Positions 20,653-31,200 of a DNA stretch of 64,000 nucleotides are shown here, one piece after another. This DNA comes from Isoetes taiwanensis. Taxonomy: Eukaryota; Streptophyta; Lycopodiopsida; Isoetales; Isoetaceae. The DNA lies in the NCBI GenBank assembly GCA_021234155.1, contig JAJEKV010000071.1, positions 248,001 through 312,000 on the forward strand, in the 5' to 3' direction. A program made the position numbers and the translations under genes. The notes beneath the pieces were generated by a model. It had not been told where the DNA came from and ran no database searches. It worked only from the letters and a program-made list of their open reading frames with translations. Positions within the stretch are counted from its first letter, which is position 1. Each line of letters opens with the position of its first letter.

Positions 20653-21180
20653 GTGGCTTATAAAAGCCGAAAGCTTAATTCTACCGAGCAGAATTATGCA
20701 ACATATGAGCAAGTACTATTGGCAATAGTTCACGCTCTAAAAACATGGAGGCATTACTTGAGAAGTGGTACAAGTAAGGAACCACGCAAGTTTGTCGTCT
20801 ATACTGATCATAAACCATTGAGGTTTTTGCAAAGTCAAGCTGAGATTAGCTCTAGGCGGGCTAGATGGCTTGATTTTCTCCATGAATTTCATTTTAGTAT
20901 TGAGCGTACGCCTGGGAAAAATAACCCAGTAGCTGATGCTTTATCAAGGATTAAACATGTGAATGCTCTTGCTATCATGGAGAATGACCTTTTCCAGAGG
21001 ATTAGGGATGCAAAGGATCAGCAAGACCTTGCAGTCACCAAAACTGGGGATTGTTGGACCGAGCAAGAAGGGTTGTACTTCTATAAGGGAAGAGTGTATG
21101 TTCCTTTGTACAAAGAATTGCGAGAAGCAATTATTCGTGAGCATCATGACCCCCCACAAGCTGGGCATGGGGGTGAATAG
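20653..21180 (+). pseudogene. Gypsy B RNase H and start of integrase
   Basis: KLNSTEQNYATYEQVLLAIV and FVVYTDHKPLRFL are conserved in gypsy RNase H. RTPGKNNPVADALSR is the classic end of that domain. The segment then enters the integrase N-terminal zinc domain with a first His in REHHDPPQAGH. The reading ends at a stop (21178-21180). Confidence 0.85.
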
Positions 21181-21189
21181 AAAACCTAT

Positions 21190-21845
21190 GAGCTGGTTAA
21201 AAGGCCTTGCACATACGCAATGACAATCTATTAGGTCTACAACTCAACATTCCCCTAGTAGACATAGCATGAAAAGGGATCAACTGCAATCAGACAAATC
21301 TTTTGTATAGGCCAGTTTAGCCATGCCACCCACAGCTAGACAAGCTCTCAAACTGCATTTAGGTATGTCCTAGAAACATATCAAACATGGTTCTTGATCT
21401 CTAGGAGCAGGAATAAAAAATGAAGCATGAGCCAAAACAGACGCAGGTGCAGGATTAAGATCAGCAGAAATAGAAACAAAAATAAGAAAATAAACAAGGT
21501 CATCATCTGAACATGAGAGGAATTTAGAACATAAACTGAAACAGATATGGGAGCAAGATCAGGATCTAGAGTAGAAACAAGAATTGTAACACAGACAAGA
21601 CGTAGAATAGAGTCAGGCATAAAATCAGGAACTATCGATAGGGCAAACCAAAGTAGGTGTTGGCTCAGTGGCAAGAGTTGCATATGAATTGGAACTAGAG
21701 CTAGAACTAGTAAACATGAATAATTTAGAAGTCAGTCAATTTGTAGATTATGCAACTCAAGCCAGGGAAGACCCAAGACTACTAGCGCATCTGGACTAGT
21801 AACGAGATTGAAAAAAATGCTCCACGAAGCTCCTATTGAACAGAA
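21190..21845. other. About 650 bp insertion in the integrase zinc domain
   Basis: Integrase sequence with the HH half of the HHCC zinc domain stops near 21200 (KTYELVKR), and the CC half appears at about 21890 (HCLVCQAVK). The intervening segment has no similarity to pol. It is A-rich on the plus strand with short low-complexity motifs. Its borders and nature are unclear and I see no inverted ends. Confidence 0.55.
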
Positions 21846-22335
21846 CTAGAGCCGGGTTTGCAAGACCAAGTGAAACAGATGGTTTCACATTGTTTGGTGT
21901 GTCAGGCTGTGAAAGCTGACTATGGCAAGACCCTGGGCCTGTTACAACCCATTCTAGACCCCGAACTGCTAAGCAACACACCAGATCTTAGTAGTGGTTG
22001 ATTGCTTGACTAAGTATGTTAAGTTTATACCTCTAAGGAGTGATGCTACGGGATTCGATGTAGCTGCAGCTTACATGCAGTACGTGTTTCCGACATTTGG
22101 GTTTCCACTATCTATTATAAGTGATAGGGATACCAAGTTCACAGGTCAATTTTGGAAAGACCTGATGAAGGAGTTAAAAGTGCGGTTGCGTATGAGTAGT
22201 GAGAATCATCCGCAGGCCGATGGACAAACTGAAGGAATCAACATGATCCTAGAGGATATGTTGAGGAGTTTTGTTCATGAAAAAGAGATTATTTACCCTA
22301 CTTGGAATTTGCCTACAACAATAGCCATCATATAG
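21846..22335 (+). pseudogene. Gypsy B integrase core
   Basis: After the zinc-domain CC pair, 21994-22335 contains DCLTKYVKFIPL, SDRDTKFTGQFW and HPQADGQTEGIN. These hold the D, D and E of the retroviral-type DDE catalytic core with the usual spacing before the E. Integrase inserts the element DNA and produces the 5 bp duplication. The frame breaks after 22300. Confidence 0.85.
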
Positions 22336-22965
22336 GTATCAAAATGATACCTTTTGTGGCTATGATGTGTAGGAACCCGAGAACTTATATTGGGATGCAC
22401 AAGTATCTCAAAGCAGAAGCAGCTGTGAATATGCTTCATGATATGGATGCAATACTGCGTCAATGCAAGTTGAATTTGCAAAGGGCTCAGGATCGATATA
22501 AGTCTAGTGCTAATAAGCATAGGTGAGACGTTTCCTATGAGGAAGGAGACTATGTCTTTCTCAGAGTGATCTATCCTTCATCACTAAGGGTGAATAGTTC
22601 ACAACCTTTAGTGAAAGGACAGGTGCCTAAACTTACCCCGCGATATGCCGGACCCTTTAAAATTCTGAAAAGAATAGGTCCAATGGCATATGAGTTGAGC
22701 TTACCACAGGACCTAGGGATCCATCCTGTGTTTCATGTAAGTCGACTGAAGTGCTATACTAGATACGGATAACGTGGTTAGTCCTGAGAGTATACCGCTT
22801 GTCTTAAACTCCTCGGTAACGCCAGAACGTCTTTTGGATAAAAGAGTTCGGCAGCTGCGCAACAGAGATGATATAGAACATTTGGTCTTGTGGCGAGGCC
22901 AGACTCCCGAGGATGCCACATGGGAGTCGGATGAGTTCGTGCAGCGGTTTCCTCACCTGAACTAA
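22302..22965 (+). pseudogene. Gypsy B integrase C-terminus and chromodomain
   Basis: Pieces at 22302-22526, 22566-22772 and 22774-22965 give FAYNNSHH, then [20 protein letters not shown] and [10 protein letters not shown], typical of the integrase C-terminal domain. RVRQLRNRDDIEHLVLWRG followed by EDATWESDEF is a chromodomain. A C-terminal chromodomain places the element among the chromoviruses, where it targets integration to particular chromatin. Confidence 0.85.
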
Positions 22966-22990
22966 TTAAAATACCTTGAGGACAAGGTCT

Positions 22991-23006
22991 TAGAGGAGGG
23001 AGGAAT
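22991..23006 (+). other. Polypurine tract
   Basis: The purine-rich run tagaggagggaggaat sits immediately before the 3' LTR start at 23007, where plus-strand DNA priming would occur. Confidence 0.8.
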
Positions 23007-23884
23007 TGTTACAGGTGATTCTAGGGGTGGCCGTTTTTACAGACTCCTGACGGATATCCATGAGCACGGGGGTACCATCGATAGCATGCCGTGGGTATAA
23101 TGGCTATGCGGCGGACCATAAGCTCGTAATCAGGCTATAGGGACATTTTGGGGCTAGCAAAGTTGGCCCTAGGGGCACAACATTTAATGTTTATGAATAA
23201 AATATTAGCTATGCTAAGGTGGGACATTAAAGTAAATGTTAATGTACCCACATGGCACCTTATGGTTGGTTGGGGTTGGACCAATCAGAAAAAGGGGCAA
23301 AAAGCTCGAAGCTTTTTGTGTTAGGCCTGATATTGGCAGCAAGGCCATCTACGCTCAGATTCAGCCATGTATGAGCATGAAAGCCACCTGTAAATGATCG
23401 GATCTGCATGAGAAGCCATGCAGTACGGGATTCGGCCCTATTTAAGGGCTGATAATTCGATTTGGAGAGACCCACGAAATGGTAAAGGCTTCAAAATTGC
23501 TGTTTTGTCTCTGTTACATACCAGCCAAGGAGTCTTTGGTATTCTCTAGCCCAATCCGACCCTTTCGAGCACAGTTTTAGTCTCTGAAGCACTAGGGGTG
23601 GCTGGATATCAGGGAAGCAACTCGGGCTGATTGCTTGCAAGAGATTCACTTGTAATTGGAGTACAAGGGTGTGGGTTGCATATGGTTGCAATATTGCAAT
23701 ACTGATTGCAAGAGTGAGCTTGCATCAAAGGAATTAGCTCTGGGAGATAATTCACTGATCCTTGTGTGCAAAAGGATCATGGGGAACTATGGGAGTTTGT
23801 GTGGAACTCTGGGAGTTCGTGGAGTGGGCAGTAGATGGTGGTCCTTCCCCGTTGTTTGGGAAGCTGCAGAATTGCCGCGTGACA
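23007..23884 (+). repeat. Gypsy B 3' LTR, 878 bp
   Basis: It runs from TGTTACAGGTG to GCGTGACA with TG...CA ends. It is followed by TCAGA, the duplicated target. It matches the two 5' LTR pieces with many small differences, so the insertion is not recent. Confidence 0.85.
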
Positions 23885-24835
23885 TCAGACATCTGTTTTA
23901 GCCAAGTCATTCTATCCATGCTCTACTGGATGTTCCGTGGTGGTGGGAACCATTGCCGCCAGACCTTTCAGCACCTCCACTTGCTTCATCAATTCATCCC
24001 CTTACACAGAGAAGGTGGGTCCTGACAGATGTCATCTTTGTTCACACATGGAATGAAGGTGGTTGCCTCTTGTGCATTTCAGGCAAAGTTCCTACTTTTG
24101 CATTCAGATATAACTGTATGGGAGAAGGTAGCAGAGAACTTGCCTCTTATAGTGCAGGTTGGTGGTATGGAAAGGATGACGTGGGCTTTGTCATGAGGAT
24201 ATTCATAAAGGCAAGTATTTTGGCCGCCCCATGTAGCATCTCCTCTTAGCTTCATGGCCTCTTCTGTTGCCAAATAGATGGCAATTGCAGATTTCAAAAC
24301 CAATGTGGGCTCGTACATGGCGCTAGCTTTGAAATAAGTTACAAGTTTAACATAGGTATTTGTGTGTAAATGCCTTGCGACATTGCTATGATCCTTGTAT
24401 CTCTGCAATTAGTATGCTTTAACCTTTCAGATGTCAAAACACTTAAAGCATTGCCTCTTTTCTCGCCCAGAAGTTCAACCAGCACGGTCTTGGCTACAAG
24501 GTTTATTCAGGGTTTGGTTGGCTATTGTGTGCAACCTGAGAGCATCATAGGATGCACACTTTTCAAGGCTTTTATTCATCTGTTTATAGTATTATTATTG
24601 TAGCCCAGGCTAAGATACTGATGGCTCATAAGTCTTCCTCTTCAGGGAAGAAGTGAAGAAGTGTATTTGCATTCAATATCTTCAAACTAATTCTTATCAT
24701 TGGGCTTCTATGATGGAATAAGTATATAATGCTTTAGACTCGTGTTTCAGGAGCATTTTCTTATGCTTACACATCTATATAAGTTATGTACACCTTGTAA
24801 TATTCACTTTTGATTAATAAATTTTGTTTTCATCA
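23885..24835 (+). mobile_element. Old LINE, 3' part of the nest host
   Basis: Directly after TCAGA the plus strand reads, with stops, a LINE segment ending HPLTQRRW (near 24020), the same peptide as in the LINE at 13984. Weaker similarity follows: VWEKVAENL near 24118-24145 corresponds to LWQKVADFL, and a decayed zf-RVT region lies near 24440-24480. A ttttgattaataaa block near 24810 resembles the LINE 3' signal. The minus-strand ORF 24079-24408 is probably a shadow. The 3' border is an estimate. Confidence 0.65.
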
Positions 24836-25488
24836 TTAAGAAAGATACATAAATGCAAGAACGAATTTCATATATTTAGAAAATATGAACCACTTATGTT
24901 CAATTTCTTTCATGTTCTGGAAACAAAACTCCATTCAGAAGTCTTATGATTCAACAAAGTTTAAAGCACCAAAATATGACCACTTAGATTGAAAATTACT
25001 CTTTTTGAATCTTCAGTAAAAATTGGACAAACATTATCAAGTGTTACTCCAACTTATGCAGGATTAGCTACTGGAAGTGATATAAAAATGCAGCTGTTCT
25101 TAGTAGCTCCATAGAGAACTATCCATCAATATGAGTCATTGTTGAATAGAAATAGAAGTGGCCGCCACCTTCTAATTATAGACAAGACTGAAGAATCATT
25201 TTTCAAAGGTCATTATTGATTCAAACTAACTAAGAATTGCAACGATGTTATTTCTAGAATTAAGAACTTGATCATTGACGATTGCAACTTCAAACTGAAA
25301 AGTATCTTTTGCAATTTCAAAACTAATCTAGATCATCTACAGTAACTGGTCTACATACCCGAATAGTAGCCTCATTAGATGTTGCATCACCTCTAACTTT
25401 GAATTCTTGCTGAACCTGCATCTTGTGCCCAACTACTTGATGAATTTCCAAAATGGAAAATTCTTGTGCAAAAGATCCCAACACTGCC
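24836..25488. other. Intergenic, nothing recognised
   Basis: AT-rich sequence without ORFs of note and without repeats that I can identify. Confidence 0.5.
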
Positions 25489-25806
25489 CTAGTTAATTTC
25501 TGTTCTACATACCTGATTTCCCGTGGAGATTATCAAGTCTTCAACCCTTCTTCTTTCGACCCAAACAATGGCATGCTTTACATTCGGAGGGTTTAAATTT
25601 AAGAGAAGTTTTTCCATGTGCTGAATCCGTGCTCTAGTAGAATTGTAAGAGATAACATCTTTATTGGATGAAGGGCCAAAGTTATCCTCCATATGCAAGA
25701 TGTTATATCTTAGAAACTTGTGCAATCTGTCTTCTCGTTCTACTTCATCATTATTCCCTGCAAGCACTTCTGATAAAGCTTCAAGTGCAAAATCACATGA
25801 ACACAT
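25489..25806 (-). CDS. Unrecognised 105-residue ORF, possible exon
   Basis: The ORF contains RARIQHMEKLLLNLNPPNVK and a charged N-terminal half. I recognise no family. It could be an exon of the neighbouring minus-strand reading at 25993-26210, or chance. There is no supporting splice or homology evidence that I can give. Confidence 0.2.
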   Translation of the reverse strand: MCSCDFALEALSEVLAGNNDEVEREDRLHKFLRYNILHMEDNFGPSSNKDVISYNSTRARIQHMEKLLLNLNPPNVKHAIVWVERRRVEDLIISTGNQVCRTEIN

Positions 25807-25992
25807 GAACAGTGAACATTATTCTGTGAACATCCTATTCATGCAGCCAGCTTCAATGTCTATCCTCCATTTCCACAAATCGTTTACTTTTGGTAGCCCT
25901 CTCCTTGGATATATGAACACTTCACCCGAGGTGCAAGAACAAAAATTGGAGGGGAAGGGGGCAAACGGTCATCAAACTCAGATCTAGCAACG

Positions 25993-26210
25993 AGAGCAAA
26001 ATATTTGATATCATAAACATGCTCAGGTTCAGATCGAGGGACTGAAACAGGCTTAGGAGCGGTGGCAGGAGAGAAGGTGCGATAGAGTGTAATATCTGGA
26101 ATGGGTTCTTTGTATTCAAGGCCAGCAGTAGGGTCCATGATCTGCCATGGTGCCTTTAGTTTCTCCAGCAAAGCCTGGGCCGACGACACCATTTTCTTCA
26201 CTGCCGCCAT
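25993..26210 (-). CDS. Possible first exon of a small plant protein
   Basis: From the ATG at 26210 the minus strand encodes MAAVKKMVSSAQALLEKLKA, then PWQIMDPTAGLEYKEPIPD and EPEHVYDIKYFA. The amphipathic basic start could be a mitochondrial presequence. The later YDIKYF pattern reminds me of small conserved plant mitochondrial proteins, but I cannot name one. The frame stays open to 25884 without evident homology, so an intron may start near 25990. The in-frame ATG at 26306 is less likely as start because the stretch after it looks non-coding. Confidence 0.35.
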
Positions 26211-26339
26211 AGCTACCCTAAACCTGTGCAGTAAAAAAACCCTAAAAATAATGGGAGGATATCCACCACAGGATTTGCCCCCTTTTCTAAAATCAACGGC
26301 TAACAAAAGGGTACACTCTAGAGGTAATATTTAGTACAT

Positions 26340-28240
26340 CTGGATGAATACGACCACCAAATCATATGAAAACCTTAGAGAAAACAGTATAAAAACAGAA
26401 AAAAAAACCATGTTATAATGCTAGATATTCGAGTTGTCTCTATTTGGTTCACGCCTGTAAGCATTCCTCGAGAGCATTGGCAACCACTTCTCATTAGGAT
26501 CTTCCTTCTAAACCTGAAAGGGCGGGGTTGTTCATCCCGATGAGAAGCTATCGCTAGTTTTTCTCACATTTGCTTAGCCTACGCGGTGGATGGTTCATTT
26601 TTTTATCTCCTGTTCTCAACTTTGTTATACTCTCGATGATTGTCTAGTTTCGGAGTATTTTCTAGTTTTCAAGGTTTTTAAGAAATATCTACTCCTAATA
26701 AGGAGCACCAATTTGTACTTAGCTTTTTCAAAGCTCAATGAGAACACCAGTTCACTTCGGCCACTTGGTTGTGTCATAGGACCCATCCTAGGAATGGCAA
26801 CCACTACAAAAAATAAACAGAGTATAAAATTCTTAGAAAATTCTCAAGTGGAATCATGCAAACAGTTCCACTTAATCTGCTATTAATTAAATGCTCCAAA
26901 GGCTTCATTTGTGCTATTTGCGAATAAATAACGCATTTAAAAAAGTTACGCTTCATTGTTCCACAATAGCTTTAAAAGTTAAATTTTTCTCTATTCTGGA
27001 ATAGATACAATACTAACAAGTTTCACTTATGCTATGTGGAAAGCATAGATTAAGAAGTAGCAAAAGCCCAGCTTTAATGTTTAGTTAATACTTATGAGAT
27101 GCAAGGTGAGTGAATGTGATTGAAGAATCTGTTAATAGCATGTACAATGTTGGCGTAGGCTTCTGTTAATAGCATGTACAATGTTGGCGTAGGCTTCTAA
27201 TATTTGCCTGGGTTGTTCATAACTTAACAATTTCAAGTTAGTTGACATTGACATTGGCTTCAAATGCAAGCTTTCCAATTTTTACTAGAAAAAAGAGAAG
27301 ATGCAAATTTATTTTCACTTCTAAAATGCTACTTTTAATGCATCAACTATAGTGTGTATGCGAAGAAAACATCAACTTTAATGAGGTAAAAAAGGACCAT
27401 ACCCGCACTTTTCAATATTTTTGCCCATTTTAGCACTTACTTTTTTAAAAGAAGGAAAATCTTTAAGGAATATTTCTTCTACTGCCATTTGAATGATTTA
27501 CTCCCGTTTAATATGCAATTGTGTTATAATAATAGGAAATGACGTAATTCTTTAGGAAAAATCGAGAATTTGGGGGAATTTTATTATTTGGATTAGTTCT
27601 CTGTCCAAATCAATTCAATATATAGTACATCATATAGGGCAGAAGTTAAATAATTTTAATTTGGAGCCATATGTTCAAATGAAAGGACAATCGATGCAAA
27701 AGATTAAGGGCTGGTAAAAAACTCGAACGGGGGTGGCAAAATAGCACATGATTGTGCTTAGAACCTTGGTACAAAGGACCATCGAACATTACAATATACA
27801 TTCTTTCTTTAATTGAAGGCTTGAATTAGGCTACAATTTACAATCGTTTGTTGAATTTTTCCAAGAACATTACATCATGGAGTTGACAGATGATTGGATT
27901 TCGGCCATGCTCCTTATAGAAAAGTAGCATAGGTATTTTTGGACGAATGGTTAGCGCAACGTGGGCAGATCCAACTGGACATGGTTCTGGTTGGGCCACA
28001 ATTGATGGCAGGAATTTTGTTCTTTATGAGACCCAAATTGTAGTTTGAACTGCGTTCGCATGGCCTTCGCCAGAATTGTAAGATCATTATTCTTGATGTT
28101 CGTCACTGCGGATCCTCCTTCCATTTTGACCTCCACTTTGCATTCGATTCTGTGTCGTTGATGGGCATTTCTTAGCGTTCTTGCTTAGTTTGCCTAGATT
28201 TTCATTGGAGTTTTCCAACGTCAAATTATCACAGGCAAGC
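26340..28240. other. Intergenic region upstream of the phosphorylase gene
   Basis: No gene is seen in these 1.9 kb. The sequence is AT-rich with scattered short ORFs in all frames. The last few hundred bases must contain the promoter and 5' UTR of the phosphorylase gene, but I cannot assign a TATA box with confidence. Confidence 0.5.
27128..27198 (+). repeat. Exact tandem duplication of 34 bp
   Basis: tctgttaatagcatgtaca and the rest of the unit (to the next tctg) occur twice in a row, starting at 27128 and 27162, followed by the first bases of a third unit. Confidence 0.9.
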
Positions 28241-31200
28241 ATGGCTTCCATGGTTTTAGTTCAGGGGATGGCGGGTTCTGTGAACAATCTCCAGATAAAA
28301 GAGGGGCATTTGCCAAAAAATGGTAAGCTTGCCTCTTTCTTTCAGGGACATGGAACAGGACCTGCATTTTCTAGATTGAATAGTAGCAATGAAATTCGAG
28401 TTCGTAGATCTGCAAAATGTTGGAAGGTCAGTTGCATTGCGAGCGACCCAAAGTCTATATCTGACATCGACAAAGGTATGCATTTTAAAAATTTGCACAA
28501 GTTTTGATCGATTCTAGTAATCTTATATATTTGTAATACAACCTTGCAGCTATAGAAAGTAATGCGGTTCCTGGGTCCAGGGATCCATTGGCCATTGCAT
28601 CAAATATAAAGTACCATGCGGAATACCAGCCCTTAGTTTCGCCTCTCAAATTTGAACTTAAGCAAGCATACATTGCCACAGCCCAAGCTGTTCGTGATCA
28701 CCTCATAAAAAACTCAAATGAGACTTTTTTGCATTTTCAGAAGACAAATCCAAAACATATACACTATCTTTCGATGGAGTTTCTTCAGGTTAGCATTTGA
28801 TATGTGTACGTACTGATACCTTGCAAACAGTTTTTATCCAACCTGTATGTTTTTTTTGATATAGGGAAGAGCCTTATTGAATGCGATTGGAAATCTAAAA
28901 TTATCAGACTCGTACGGACAAGCACTGCAAAAGTTAGGCTATGACCTGGAGAAGATATCGGAGCAGGTAGATATTTAAATCACTGTTTTTGTGAACATAA
29001 TGTGTTTGGCTATGACTCGACACTTATCAGGCTGGATCAATGGTCTTGTGTCTGTATACCCTTTTAATTATCTTATATTTTGTGCTTTGTGTTTCAAATG
29101 TCCATCTGCAGGAGCCTGATGCTGCACTAGGCAATGGGGGCCTTGGCAGACTAGCATCCTGTTTCTTGGATTCATTGGCAACCTTAAACTACCCCGCATG
29201 GGGTTATGGACTTCGTTACAAATATGGTCTATTTCAACAAAAAATCACAAAAGCCGGGCAACAAGAAGTTGCTGAGGATTGGCTTGAGGTAAATTACCAA
29301 ACTAAAGCACTTTGATACCTCAATAGTTTACGAGTATTGGATTATTTCTGGTTGCGCAGCTAGGAAATCCATGGGAGATTGTGAGAAATGACATTTCATA
29401 TCCTATTAAGTTTTTCGGTAAGGTGGCCGCATGCAAGGGTGGGAAAAAAAAATGGGTTCCAGGAGAAACTCTGAAGGCAGTGGCCTACGATGTGCCTATT
29501 CCAGGATATGGAACAAAAAACACAATATTCCTGAGACTGTGGTCTACTAAAGCGACCTCCAAAGAATTTGATCTTCTATCATTTAATGCAGGAGAGCATG
29601 AAAAAGCTGCCAGGGCTCTTTCTCATGCAGAGCAAGTAAGTGTTTTCTAGAAAAATTATTTAGTTTCATCTAGATCTTGTTTCCACTTTTAAGTGTTCGT
29701 AAGTTTCACATTAGTTTGCTAACGTTTCAACCTTTGATATTGAGCAGATTTGCGATGTTTTATACCCGGGTGATGCAAGTGAGGAGGGTAAAATACTCCG
29801 TTTGAAGCAACAGTATACTTTATGTTCAGCATCAATCCAGGATATGATTGCACGTTTTAAAGAACGTTCTCACAGTGTTTTAAATTGGTCAAGTTTTCCA
29901 TCAAAAGTGGCAATTCAAATGAATGACACACATCCCACACTGTGTGTACCTGAACTAATAAGGATACTTCTTGATGAGGAGGGCTTATCTTGGGAGGAAG
30001 CATGGAAGATAACCAAAGAGTAAGTGTGCCCATAGATATTGCCTCCAATAGTAATCAATTATTGGCCGATATAGAATTTTAAAGAAAAGCAAAACTAAAG
30101 TTTGTATATCTAATATATATCTAATATACTTTTTAATTTTGTTTTTAAATTTCTATGTAAGAGGCAATGGCTGAAATTAAAATTGATATCTTTGCAGGAC
30201 TGTTGCTTATACCAATCATACAGTTCTTCCAGAGGCTCTGGAAAAGTGGCCTCTGGATCTTATGCAGAAGTTGCTACCACGGCATGTGCAAATTATTGAA
30301 AAGATAGACGAGGAGGTAATTTTTGTTGCTTTGCTTGTTGTTCAGCCATGTGTTGTGGTTTTGATGCCCCTTCATTACTTATCTGTAATCTGTTCCTCTT
30401 GCAGTTTATCAAAGGTATTATTCCAAAGGCTGGTATTAGAAATACTACCGAGACGGAAAGCAAGATCATGCGCATGCGCATTTTGGAAAATGTGGATCTA
30501 CCAGACTCGATATCCCTTCTCCTACCTGAAGTGAAGAAGGATGTAAAGAAAGACCAGAACTCGTCCAATGGCACCACTGGAAATGATGAACGGGAAGAGG
30601 AGCGTGCCCCTGAACTAGTGAGGATGGCGAATCTTTGTGTAGTAGCTGGGCATACAGTTAATGGTGTGGCGAGCATTCACAGTGAAATAGTGAAGGATGA
30701 AGTTTTTAATGATTTTTACCAGGTACATAAATCTAGTCATAGAGTGAGCCATCACACATTTAGTTCTGCCTTCCAACTGCAACCTTTGTTGTATCCTTTT
30801 CCCATCCACATAATGATGGCCAAAGAAGTTACAGCCAATGGCATGGGTTATTATGATGCTAGAAGATATAAGCCTATAACTGTTACATATTGGAAAGGCT
30901 AAGAGATATCAGTTTAGTAAGTCCCTAGCTTATGGTTTTCCCCTTTGCCAGATATGGCCAGAGAAGTTTCAAAACAAGACAAATGGTGTGACTCCTCGAC
31001 GATGGATTCGTTTTTGTAATCCTGAGCTCAGCAAAGTTCTTACAAAGTGGTTGGGCTCTGAAGACTGGGTGATTGATACAGAGAAGCTTGCTGGACTCCG
31101 AAATGTAGGGCTATTTTTTTTCACTATGGGATTTCTGACAAAGCATCAAAATTTTAATTGCGGATCATGCAATATTTGTTATATATTTACAGTTTGCGGA

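Larger units (their letters stand above)
6424..23884 (+). mobile_element. Ty3/gypsy chromovirus B with its 5' LTR split by nested insertions
   Basis: The element begins TGTTACAGG at 6424 and ends ...GTGACA at 23884, with TCAGA on both sides. Its internal region (18838-23006) has a tRNA-Met-type primer-binding site, gag with zinc knuckle, a protease stub, RNase H, integrase, a C-terminal chromodomain and a purine-rich tract. The 5' LTR lies in two pieces, 6424-6616 and about 18343-18833, that abut seamlessly when aligned with the 3' LTR. About 11.7 kb of other transposons therefore entered that LTR. The RT core is deleted and the frames are broken, so the copy is dead. Confidence 0.8.

Noticed and set aside
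21661-21700. tRNA-like pol III A box suggesting a SINE
   Set aside because: The matching B box is poor and no SINE end or target duplication was seen, so it is mentioned only as a possibility.
24079-24408. 109-residue minus-strand ORF
   Set aside because: It overlaps the decayed LINE on the other strand, so a shadow reading is the simpler explanation.
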